Positions 1 through 6,569 of a stretch of DNA of 9,415 bases are shown here, piece after piece. The notes under the pieces are model-generated. The model saw nothing but the letters and a program-made list of their open reading frames with translations, searched no databases and was not told where the DNA came from. Source of the DNA: Candidatus Rifleibacteriota bacterium (lineage in GTDB: Bacteria > Riflebacteria > Ozemobacteria > Ozemobacterales > Ozemobacteraceae); the NCBI GenBank assembly GCA_022704885.1, contig JAKJFO010000162.1, forward strand, positions 1 through 9,415, given 5' to 3'. The first letter of the stretch is position 1, and each line of letters starts with the position of its first letter. Position numbers and translations under genes: made by a program.

Positions 1-77
1 ATGTTACTTATGTATGGTAGAAAAGGGTGTTGGTTTCCTGCTATACACTGAATTTGCTAACCGTTGAGTGTTATTCG

Positions 78-105
78 TTGCTTTGCTGTTTTTGTGTGTT
101 AAAAT
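78..105 (+). promoter_or_regulatory. Candidate sigma-70-type promoter with extended -10
   Basis: A -10 hexamer TAAAAT (100-105) is preceded by TG one base upstream (97-98), giving the extended -10 pattern TGnTAAAAT. TTGCTT (78-83) lies 16 bases upstream of the hexamer and is a weak -35 match. It is well placed to drive the three-gene prepilin operon beginning at 218. The call rests only on hexamer matching. Confidence 0.4.
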
Positions 106-207
106 TATTAAGTTGGCGACAGATTCACACAAGATGTAAGAATATGGTGAGTCGGGGTTTTACAGGAATGATACCTTGCAGTCAGATGCTGGGTGCTGGT
201 TGCTTTT

Positions 208-212
208 GGAGG
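208..212 (+). promoter_or_regulatory. Ribosome binding site fixing the start at 218
   Basis: GGAGG lies five bases before the ATG at 218. The longer in-frame ATG at 176 has no comparable site. It would also put extra residues ahead of the prepilin signal, so 218 is the preferred start. Confidence 0.75.
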
Positions 213-217
213 TGGCT

Positions 218-1684
218 ATGTATAATGCATGCAGCAGAAAAGGCATGGTTCTGCCCTTGAGTCTTTTTGCCATAGTGGCGGTTATCGGCCTGGTTGCGAC
301 GATGAGCGGACTCAATCAGGGCGTCAAAACTCAGATTTATCGCACCAACAATCACCAGCTCTCATTTCTTATCGCATATTCAGCTTTTTCAAGAGTCTGC
401 GCCAAAATTCATTCTTTTTCGTGGGCGACCCGGCCGTTTCTCAACGAGCCTTATACCGAGACCAAGGTGCCGTTTCAGGGTGGCCATTACGATCTTCTCG
501 TCGAAAATACGTCAGGCAAGCCCCTTCAGGCTGATGTCTATATCAGAACCCATCTGGCCGGCTTTTCGCGCATGTATTTCTGGCGCATCAGGGTTAACGA
601 AGATCTTTTTGACATTTCCAACAACATAATCGTTGAAATGTACACGACTGCTGATCCCGATGATTTTCCATCAGTCAATGGAGCTCGTGTCATCGCCGGA
701 AAAGTTGAAAACATGCTTGCCGAAAGAGCCGCCAACCAGAAAAAGTCTGATCAACTGACTTCTGAATTGATTAAAATAAATAATCCCGTAAGCATTCTTG
801 AGAAGATCGGCGCGCGTGTTCCTGAGGATTTCCAAAACGACTGGCCGATTCCGCCTTCTGAAGAAGCCATGAGCAGTCGGTCGCCGGTCACCATCGCCGG
901 CATAGAGCCGCAGCCTGCCGGCGAAAAACCCGGTGCTTCAGGCCCCGGACCTGTCTCGCCAGCCTCAGGAAATTCTGGATCAGATAATAACTCTACAAAT
1001 CCTGCTGTTGCTCAGGATTCGATGACCGGAAACAATATCAATGCGCTGGCGCAACAGATTGCGAATTCTTCTGAACAGATGGTTACCAGCTCAGCCAATG
1101 CCTGGAACGAAGTTGACGCCGCCGGGGGACATTCAGATGCAGCTGCTGCACAAGACCACTTTGAGCAGGCGGGCACAGCAAAAGAGGAGACCATGGAGGC
1201 TCTCGATGATCTGATTGCCGAATCGAAAGCGGGAATTGAAGAGGCTCCCAGCCCCGCTGCCCGTGAGGCAATGGAAGAAAGGGTCGCACAGACGGTTGCC
1301 GCTGCGATGAAGAATATTACAACATCCTTAGCTCCTGCATTAGACCACCTTTTAAATAATTATTCAGGATATTTGAGCTCTATATCGACCGCAGAGGCTG
1401 CCGAAGATGTTTTGAGTGACTGGCAGGCTAGTGAAAATGGTGCGCAGGCGGACTTGGACAAATTATCTTCGATGAAGAGTTCGGTAAGCGGCTACAGCAT
1501 GTCACCAGAAATAAGACAGACGATGGAGGATGCTGTAGTTGCTGCACAAGAAAGGCTTGCCGCTACTAAGGCAGCTGTTGCCGCAGCCGAGGCTCGCGTC
1601 GCTGAGCTTAAGGCATTGGAAGCTCAGGCGAACTCAGCTGATGATCCCGCACCTGAAGAACAGCAGGAGACTCCGGCATGGTGA
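218..1684 (+). CDS. Prepilin-like (pseudopilin) protein with long Ala-rich helical C-terminus
   Basis: This 488-residue protein probably inserts in the inner membrane as a minor pseudopilin of a type IV pilus or type II secretion-like system. It begins with a short basic leader ending Arg-Lys-Gly (7-9), then Met-Val-Leu-Pro-Leu and one hydrophobic helix (about 10-30). This is the type III signal layout, with cleavage expected after Gly9. The mature protein has Leu rather than Glu at position 5, as in GspK/PilX-like tip subunits. Residues about 31-200 look like a mixed globular domain with aromatic beta-type strands. About 212-268 is a Pro/Gly/Ser/Asn linker. About 270-475 is Ala/Glu-rich and strongly helical, with a likely coiled coil at 430-472. 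It overlaps the next gene by seven bases (ATGGTGA). The signal is clear, but the family is not recognised and the length exceeds that of usual pseudopilins. Confidence 0.75.
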   Translation: MYNACSRKGMVLPLSLFAIVAVIGLVATMSGLNQGVKTQIYRTNNHQLSFLIAYSAFSRVCAKIHSFSWATRPFLNEPYTETKVPFQGGHYDLLVENTSGKPLQADVYIRTHLAGFSRMYFWRIRVNEDLFDISNNIIVEMYTTADPDDFPSVNGARVIAGKVENMLAERAANQKKSDQLTSELIKINNPVSILEKIGARVPEDFQNDWPIPPSEEAMSSRSPVTIAGIEPQPAGEKPGASGPGPVSPASGNSGSDNNSTNPAVAQDSMTGNNINALAQQIANSSEQMVTSSANAWNEVDAAGGHSDAAAAQDHFEQAGTAKEETMEALDDLIAESKAGIEEAPSPAAREAMEERVAQTVAAAMKNITTSLAPALDHLLNNYSGYLSSISTAEAAEDVLSDWQASENGAQADLDKLSSMKSSVSGYSMSPEIRQTMEDAVVAAQERLAATKAAVAAAEARVAELKALEAQANSADDPAPEEQQETPAW

Positions 1685-2208
1685 AGTCACGGCGGCGAGC
1701 TTTTACCCTGGTAGAAATTGCGGTGGCGGCAGGGCTGGTTGCGCTGGTTGGAGTAGTTGCCATGCGTATTTTCAGCACAGTCGGTACCACTCAGCAGAAT
1801 CTGTCGCAGCAGGCACTGCTGCAGATGGAATCTCGCCGAGCTTTCGATCACCTGGTCGATCAGATACGAATGGGCACTGATATCGTCAGACCTACTACCG
1901 GTGAGACTTTGCCGTATATGGTGTTCAAGGATGTCATCAACCAGATGACCATTCTGTATCTCGAACCAAACAATGATGCTGCTAATGCTCTTGGGCAAAG
2001 GGTCTTTCGTCTGGTGTCCTACCGGAATGACTATTCCGGGCTCTACCAGAAAGATAACGAGAAGATTCTGCTCGATTCAGTCAAACAGCTGCATTTTACC
2101 AGTCTGTCGCCGACCAGCGTTCAGGTCAATGCCACTGTGGTCAATGAGAAAGGTGACTATCAGTTCCTCGCACATATCGGACTGATGAACCTGGGAGGGC
2201 TTGAATGA
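1678..2208 (+). CDS. Type IV prepilin-like protein (GspJ/PilW-like minor pseudopilin)
   Basis: This 176-residue protein has a textbook prepilin N-terminal methylation motif. A basic leader Lys-Ser-Arg-Arg-Arg-Ala (3-8) is followed by Phe-Thr-Leu-Val-Glu (9-13) and a hydrophobic helix to about residue 28. Prepilin peptidase should cut before Phe9, leaving Glu at mature position 5. Glu5 normally pairs with the N-terminal amine during pilus assembly. The residue before the cut is Ala8, not the usual Gly. The rest resembles the small globular head of GspJ/PilW-type minor pseudopilins, with a long helical spine and beta strands around 90-165. AGGAGA (1665-1670) gives a good ribosome site seven bases before the ATG. 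The gene overlaps both neighbours, implying translational coupling and a shared complex. The GspJ/PilW assignment is from general layout only. Confidence 0.85.
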   Translation: MVKSRRRAFTLVEIAVAAGLVALVGVVAMRIFSTVGTTQQNLSQQALLQMESRRAFDHLVDQIRMGTDIVRPTTGETLPYMVFKDVINQMTILYLEPNNDAANALGQRVFRLVSYRNDYSGLYQKDNEKILLDSVKQLHFTSLSPTSVQVNATVVNEKGDYQFLAHIGLMNLGGLE

Positions 2209-3563
2209 CTGCCCGCCGCCGCGCTTTTACACTCGTCGAGGTCATCATCGGCTTTTCGATTCTTGCCGGAATAGCTCTTGTATACCTGATTTTTGTCAGG
2301 TCGTCTTCCAAAGAGCTGCAGTTCTCGGCTGATCATCTCAATGCTGTGGTGCTGTCGCAGAAGGTTTCGGAAGACCTCATCGAAGAACTCGCCATCAATC
2401 CTTATGGCTTTGAAACTCTGGGAATAGCAGGATCAACAGATGAACACGAGGTCGTCGAAGGCAGATCGGTGTTCTTTTCATTTGTCGAGGATACCAGAGC
2501 TCCCTTCGGTAAAATCGACATAAACAGCGATGGTGCCATAACTCAGCAGATGCAGCCGCTTTACGATTCGGTCGAAAAGTTTAAATTCAAGGTTGATGGG
2601 CGTCGGCTTGCCAGTTCTGGCGATCACGAAGATCGAAATCTGGTTGAGGGCAAGATCGATTTTTTCTGGAACGCTCAGACTGGTCGCGGCGAATTCAATA
2701 CCTCGATGCAGATGTTTTCGCCGGTTACCCTCAAAAAGGTCGATCTTGGTCTGATAATCGATCAAGATGCGATCGATGCCAGAATTCCCGGGCAAATCTT
2801 CGGCACCTCGCAAAGTATCGCTGAAATCTCTGCCAGCACCGGCGAAAACGTCGAGACCCTGTTGGCATTTGGGCGAATCGCATTGATAACTAGAGATTTC
2901 GTCGCTTCTGAATATTATGTTAAACGCAAAAATGATATAAGACAGCTGAGATCACAGCTTGGCAATACACCTGCAATCGATCTCGAAAGGCAGTTCGAAC
3001 TCCGCAGGAGGATAGCAGAAACCTGGTATGACATGGCTAAAATCTGCTTTCAGATCGTCGCCTATCTCGAACCGCAATATGAGATTCTGCAGGCACAGGG
3101 AAAGCTGACAACCGCTACCGGCGCCAGCTTCAATTCGGTTTCTTATCAGGATATGTGCTATTATCGCATTATTTACGAATACTTCGCCGGCAGCCTGGTG
3201 CAGGCCCGTTACTATTACAACTCCATGCTCCACCCGGAACTGATGAAATACAAGGGCGGCAAAGTTCAGACTCAGCTGCTGCAGAAGCTTGTCGATATCT
3301 ATCGCATTATCGCCATTCTTCCCACCAGAAGCGAAGGCATGCAGGAATATCGTTCGTTCCTCAGTCGCATCAGAGAGCTTTCGGAAGGACGCTATCCATA
3401 TTTCTACCGGTTCGCCGCTTTCGAGCGCGGCCTGCTGGATCAGCCGGACGAATGGATGAGGCGTTATCCCAATCTGGCGAGATTGCATCATATCATTGCC
3501 GAACGGGTGCCGGTTATTCTCGATTTTATAAGATCCAGCACGGTAGGAATGATTACGCGTTAG
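2205..3563 (+). CDS. Prepilin-like protein with large C-terminal helical domain
   Basis: This 452-residue protein starts Thr-Ala-Arg-Arg-Arg-Ala followed by Phe-Thr-Leu-Val-Glu (8-12) and a hydrophobic helix to about 31. That makes it a type III prepilin with Ala7 at -1 and Glu at mature position 5. Residues about 32-195 look like a pseudopilin head. They include Asp105-Ile-Asn107-Ser-Asp109-Gly110, a DxNxDG loop of the kind that can bind calcium. Residues about 200-452 form a separate, mostly helical region rich in Tyr, Arg and Leu (helices near 215-248, 262-298, 312-345, 355-392 and 425-442). It could be a helical-repeat domain, but I do not recognise the family. Ordinary pseudopilins are about 150-250 residues, so this one is roughly twice as long. 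The start overlaps the previous stop (ATGA), with a GGGAGGG ribosome site at 2193-2199. It is the last gene of the overlapping trio. Confidence 0.8.
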   Translation: MTARRRAFTLVEVIIGFSILAGIALVYLIFVRSSSKELQFSADHLNAVVLSQKVSEDLIEELAINPYGFETLGIAGSTDEHEVVEGRSVFFSFVEDTRAPFGKIDINSDGAITQQMQPLYDSVEKFKFKVDGRRLASSGDHEDRNLVEGKIDFFWNAQTGRGEFNTSMQMFSPVTLKKVDLGLIIDQDAIDARIPGQIFGTSQSIAEISASTGENVETLLAFGRIALITRDFVASEYYVKRKNDIRQLRSQLGNTPAIDLERQFELRRRIAETWYDMAKICFQIVAYLEPQYEILQAQGKLTTATGASFNSVSYQDMCYYRIIYEYFAGSLVQARYYYNSMLHPELMKYKGGKVQTQLLQKLVDIYRIIAILPTRSEGMQEYRSFLSRIRELSEGRYPYFYRFAAFERGLLDQPDEWMRRYPNLARLHHIIAERVPVILDFIRSSTVGMITR

Positions 3564-3579
3564 ACAGAAGGTATATAAT
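3551..3579 (+). promoter_or_regulatory. Possible promoter ahead of the FecR lipoprotein gene
   Basis: A perfect -10 hexamer TATAAT lies at 3574-3579, about 50 bases before the lipoprotein ATG. Any -35 element is poor (GATTAC at 3551-3556 with 17-base spacing). If real, it would uncouple the signalling genes from the prepilin operon. No terminator is seen between them, so read-through is also possible. Confidence 0.3.
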
Positions 3580-3627
3580 TCAGAATCAGGCAGGATGCCA
3601 GGTTTAGTTTTAGCATAGGAGAGACAA

Positions 3628-4236
3628 ATGTATAAATTGGCAATTCTATTTTGTGTGGGCAGCATTCTGCTGGCAGGCTGTGGCGGCGCCAGCGAACCAC
3701 TGGCGAGAATCGCCGCCATCGAAGGCAAGGTCGATGCGCGACCTGAGGCTGAAGGTGCTTTTGCTGCAGCTAAGGTCGACATGCAGCTCAGACATCAGGG
3801 TGCCGTGCGAACTGATAAGGAGAGCACAGCTGCGCTTGAAGACATGGCGCGCAAGGGCAGTATAAAAATCGAGCCTGATTCGTATTATGAAGTCAGAGCC
3901 GGGGTAACTCTGGGTTTTCATGGCTCCGGCAAAGCGGTATTCGATGTTAACAAACAGCAGACTGAGATTCAGATCGAAACGCCGCATGGCAACACTGCTG
4001 TGCTGGGCACAAAATTCGGGCAGATCGTAGCTTCAGACTCTTTTGAACTCTGGGTCGAAGAAGGAACTGTAGAATTCACTGCCCGCGATGGCTCGAAGCA
4101 GAGGGTGACCGCCAGTCAGAAGCTGCAATGGCAGGTTCAGCAGGGGGCTTTGCCGCAGCCGGTAAACTTCAATCTGCTCGAATCAGAAGATTTCTTCGGC
4201 AAAAAGGACGAGAGCTTCAAATTTAACACCAGATAA
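3628..4236 (+). CDS. FecR-domain lipoprotein
   Basis: This 202-residue protein has a lipoprotein signal peptide with Lys3, a hydrophobic stretch 4-16 and the lipobox Leu15-Ala-Gly-Cys18. Cys18 should be lipidated. Gly follows it, not Asp, which by the usual +2 rule favours the outer membrane. The mature part is a FecR-type beta domain, about 55-155, with the hallmark strand-turn pattern Glu-Thr-Pro-His-Gly, Val-Leu-Gly-Thr-Lys-Phe (125-130) and Val-Glu-Glu-Gly-Thr-Val (143-148). FecR domains are periplasmic sensory or ligand-interaction modules, first known from iron-dicitrate signalling. Here there is no FecI sigma factor or TonB receptor alongside. Instead the gene sits 23 bases upstream of a CHASE2 phosphatase, so it probably serves as its extracytoplasmic partner. 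The ribosome site AGGAGAG (3617-3623) supports the start. The domain call is firm. The partnership is inferred from position. Confidence 0.85.
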   Translation: MYKLAILFCVGSILLAGCGGASEPLARIAAIEGKVDARPEAEGAFAAAKVDMQLRHQGAVRTDKESTAALEDMARKGSIKIEPDSYYEVRAGVTLGFHGSGKAVFDVNKQQTEIQIETPHGNTAVLGTKFGQIVASDSFELWVEEGTVEFTARDGSKQRVTASQKLQWQVQQGALPQPVNFNLLESEDFFGKKDESFKFNTR

Positions 4237-4259
4237 ACAACTTTAAGCAGCTCAGATAA

Positions 4260-6134
4260 ATGCAGATATTCGAACGCACCCGTAGACTGTTGCAGCGACT
4301 CAGGAACATCCTGGGTTTTCGCTCGTTGCTGCTGCTCATTATTGCACTGTTTCTTGGCGCAGTTGTGCTGGTAATCTTTCCGGCAACTTCAGCCTGGCTC
4401 GAAAACTATATTTATGACCTGAGACATTCTATTGCCGCTGGTATGCGAGCTCCTGACCCGTCGCTGCTCGTCGTCGGCATCGATATGAAAACTCTGGCTG
4501 CCAGCAAAAACCGTTGGCCATGGCCGCGACAGCATGTTGCCGATTCGCTTCGACTTCTTTCCAGTCTTCAACCTCGTGGTATTGTCGTCGATATACTTTT
4601 TCAGAACGCCGATACAGAAGCTGGTGATCAGCAACTGGAGCAGGCGCTGGGAGAACTCGGTAACGTTATCCTGATCTCGATTCTTGAAGAAAAAGTGACA
4701 CCCTATGGTGTCAATCTGGCCAGGTTTACGTCACAAAAAAGGTTCAGCGAGAAGGCTTTGAGCGAGGGTTTCGTCTGGGGTATGCTCGACAGTGACGGCC
4801 GTTTGCGCAGATTCAGAACCAGCGAAGACCGGCTGAATGCCAAAAGTGCTGCTCTGCTGGCGTTCGCCAAATTTTTCAGCGCCAGTTCAACTTCGCTGGA
4901 ACAGCTGCCGACAGAAGTGCCGGTCGTTTTTGCGCGGGCAAATGGAGGTATCCCGGTGTTGTCGCTGTGCGATATTGCCGGGAATCCTGAAGAGTATTCT
5001 GAGCTTTGTCGCGATAAAGTGCTGGTGCTCGGCGTTAATGCGCCGGCGGTGCATGATTTTCACAACACGCCACTTGGCATAGTGTCTGGTGTCGAAATTC
5101 TCGCCTCGTCAATCGATACTCTGGTAAAAAATCGTCTGGGAAATAACCTGGTCGAAAGCAGAACTGCCAGACTGCTTCTGGCAACTGCTGGTCTGGTGGC
5201 GGGGTGGTTGTGTGTCATGTCTGGTTATTCACTGCTGATGACTCCAGTCATCTTTCTTGTGTTTGCACTGTTTCTGATTGTGTTGTCAGAATATCTGCTT
5301 TTACATCTGCCGCTGGCGGTAATTTTGATAGCCTGGCTCTGCAGCAGTCTGAGCTTTTATATCGCGCAGTATTTCGACAATCTGTTCAATCTTAGAGCTA
5401 TGCAGCAGGAGGCTGGTACTGCCCGTCTCGTTCAGGAACAACTGCTGCCGGGAGAAGCACTTGAATTGAACAACTGGTGGGTGTCAGGACTTTCGCGTTC
5501 AGCCAATGAACTGGGCGGCGACTATTTTGACTATTTTGCCGTCGATGACCGTCATCTGCTGGTTATAATCGGTGATGCCACCGGCCATGGTATTCCGTCT
5601 GCTCTGGCCATGGCTATCGGCAAGGCAACCGTATTGCTCGGGCTGGAGAATGGTTTTGGCGCGGCAAAACTTGCCAGTGCATTGAATTCGGTTCTCTTCA
5701 GGGCTTTGCGGCGAAAGCTCATGATGACCGCCGCTTTATTGTGGGTAGATACGGTAACCAGCGAGTTCGAATACTACAACTGCGGACATCCTTATCCTTA
5801 CCTGCTTAAAAATGATGGCAGCATCGAGCAGCTGGCGGCAGTCGGGCCATTTCTGGGCACCAGAGATTCTTATCGCCCGGGAACGCCTTATCGAGGATCA
5901 CTCCAATCTGGCGACAGGCTTTTGTTTTACAGTGATGGTATTATCGAATCATTTCCGGTCGCGAAAGATCAGGATGCTTTTGAGCTGTTCAAAAATTATC
6001 TGGTTCAGCGCCCAAAAATGCCTGTCGTTCAGGCCTGCAGTGATATTCTCGATAATCACCCGCATACGCTTTCAGCGCAGCCCCAACCTGACGATTTTAC
6101 CGTTCTGCTGATCGAAAGAGCAAACTCCGTCTGA
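4260..6134 (+). CDS. CHASE2-sensor SpoIIE/PP2C-type serine phosphatase
   Basis: This 624-residue membrane phosphatase has one N-terminal membrane helix (about 22-41) and then an extracytoplasmic CHASE2 sensor (about 45-300, with the typical Arg-Trp-Pro-Trp-Pro-Arg at 85-90). Three closely packed membrane helices follow (about 303-322, 326-348, 350-370), and a cytoplasmic SpoIIE/RsbU-like PP2C domain (about 385-622) ends the protein. All metal-binding motifs are intact: Gly-Gly-Asp421-Tyr-Phe-Asp, Gly-Asp439-Ala-Thr-Gly-His-Gly, Asn507-Cys-Gly-His, Ser-Asp559-Gly and Asp611-Asp612-Phe-Thr. The family dephosphorylates a Ser/Thr on STAS-type anti-anti-sigma proteins, restarting partner switching. 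CHASE2 presumably gates this activity by an envelope signal. A STAS gene lies convergently three bases away, and a FecR lipoprotein gene directly upstream. The ATG at 4260 has no strong ribosome site, so expression may rely on coupling to the upstream gene, or the true start may be slightly different. The substrate is inferred. Confidence 0.92.
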   Translation: MQIFERTRRLLQRLRNILGFRSLLLLIIALFLGAVVLVIFPATSAWLENYIYDLRHSIAAGMRAPDPSLLVVGIDMKTLAASKNRWPWPRQHVADSLRLLSSLQPRGIVVDILFQNADTEAGDQQLEQALGELGNVILISILEEKVTPYGVNLARFTSQKRFSEKALSEGFVWGMLDSDGRLRRFRTSEDRLNAKSAALLAFAKFFSASSTSLEQLPTEVPVVFARANGGIPVLSLCDIAGNPEEYSELCRDKVLVLGVNAPAVHDFHNTPLGIVSGVEILASSIDTLVKNRLGNNLVESRTARLLLATAGLVAGWLCVMSGYSLLMTPVIFLVFALFLIVLSEYLLLHLPLAVILIAWLCSSLSFYIAQYFDNLFNLRAMQQEAGTARLVQEQLLPGEALELNNWWVSGLSRSANELGGDYFDYFAVDDRHLLVIIGDATGHGIPSALAMAIGKATVLLGLENGFGAAKLASALNSVLFRALRRKLMMTAALLWVDTVTSEFEYYNCGHPYPYLLKNDGSIEQLAAVGPFLGTRDSYRPGTPYRGSLQSGDRLLFYSDGIIESFPVAKDQDAFELFKNYLVQRPKMPVVQACSDILDNHPHTLSAQPQPDDFTVLLIERANSV

Positions 6135-6137
6135 AGT

Positions 6138-6485
6138 TCACTCAGCCAGATACTCGATGCCTTCTGCGATGTTATTTTTCAGCTCAGCCAGATCGAGCAT
6201 GCCGACCATCTTGAACAGGGTCGCCTTTGTCGCATCGAGCCCACAGATAACGGTGTCGGTTTCATGGTCACAGGCAATCAGTTCGATTGTTTCTATCAAT
6301 CTTGACACACAGACACTGTTGATAACCTTGCATTCGCTGAAGTTGAAAATAACTCCGCCGGGCTTTTCAGCAGAAAATGTCTTATCGATCAGGTTGGCAA
6401 TTTCTTCCCCTGCTTCGGCTTCGCAATAACCTTGAATGTCGAGAACAAGAACCCTCTGTCTGCGCTGTGAATCTATCTTGTACAA
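6138..6485 (-). CDS. STAS-domain protein, anti-sigma factor antagonist-like
   Basis: This 115-residue soluble protein consists of a single STAS domain. It shows the expected N-terminal beta strands (Val12-Leu-Val-Leu-Asp-Ile), the strand Gly44-Val-Ile-Phe-Asn-Phe, and the phosphorylation-loop region Val54-Ile-Asn-Ser57. The C-terminal half alternates helix and strand. In SpoIIAA/RsbV relatives a Ser in Asp/Asn-Ser-Ser-Gly is phosphorylated by an anti-sigma kinase and released by a PP2C phosphatase. Here Ser57 is kept, but the following residues are Val58-Cys59-Val60-Ser61, without the usual Gly. The start is a TTG (6485-6483) backed by a perfect AGGAGG. The stop lies three bases from the stop of the convergent CHASE2 phosphatase, its likely regulator. 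A role outside sigma control, for example setting another partner-switch output, is equally possible. No kinase partner is visible. Confidence 0.85.
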   Translation of the reverse strand: MYKIDSQRRQRVLVLDIQGYCEAEAGEEIANLIDKTFSAEKPGGVIFNFSECKVINSVCVSRLIETIELIACDHETDTVICGLDATKATLFKMVGMLDLAELKNNIAEGIEYLAE

Positions 6486-6492
6486 CGTCCGG

Positions 6493-6498
6493 CCTCCT
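6493..6498 (-). promoter_or_regulatory. AGGAGG ribosome site selecting the TTG start of the STAS gene
   Basis: On the minus strand, AGGAGG sits seven bases before the TTG at 6485-6483. No in-frame ATG lies near this position, and the TTG gives the expected N-terminal length for a one-domain STAS protein. Confidence 0.8.
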
Positions 6499-6569
6499 GA
6501 AATGCATCATGCTGTCTTTGACTTAAGCTTAATACAATGTCAAGCCGATTGGCAACGTAAAATTGCGGG

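Larger units (their letters stand above)
1..217 (+). other. Upstream region and 5' leader of the prepilin operon
   Basis: No convincing gene lies here. The reading frames are short, and none has pilin-like or other recognisable content. The stretch is T-rich around 60-110 and holds a candidate promoter. From there, roughly 110 bases of untranslated leader would precede the first gene. Within the leader, TTCAC near 124-128 can pair with GTGAG near 147-151, flanked by CGA and TCG, so a modest stem is possible. I do not recognise a known riboswitch class. Confidence 0.4.

Noticed and set aside
1..51. Short open frame from the window edge to a TGA at 49-51, possibly the tail of an upstream gene
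   Set aside because: Only 16 codons are visible, with no recognisable content. It also begins with ATG at base 1 by chance, so nothing supports a gene.
120..160. Leader RNA stem (TTCAC/GTGAG) as a riboswitch
   Set aside because: The pairing is short and no conserved core of a known class, including c-di-GMP aptamers often found before pilin genes, can be recognised.
176..217. Longer start for the first prepilin-like gene
   Set aside because: There is no ribosome site before 176, whereas 218 has GGAGG at ideal spacing. The extension would also precede the expected short prepilin leader.
3588..3612. Small GGCA/TGCC hairpin followed by T-rich sequence after the prepilin operon, as a terminator
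   Set aside because: The stem is only four base pairs and the downstream tract is broken by A and G, so it is too weak to call.
2952..3782. 276-codon open frame on the minus strand
   Set aside because: It lies antisense across the third prepilin and the FecR gene, both of which have strong domain evidence. Its translation shows no family features.
6550..6566. Sigma-54-like TGGCA...TTGC pattern before the reductase gene
   Set aside because: The GG and GC are 14 bases apart (start to start), not the 12 needed, so the spacing is wrong for sigma-54.
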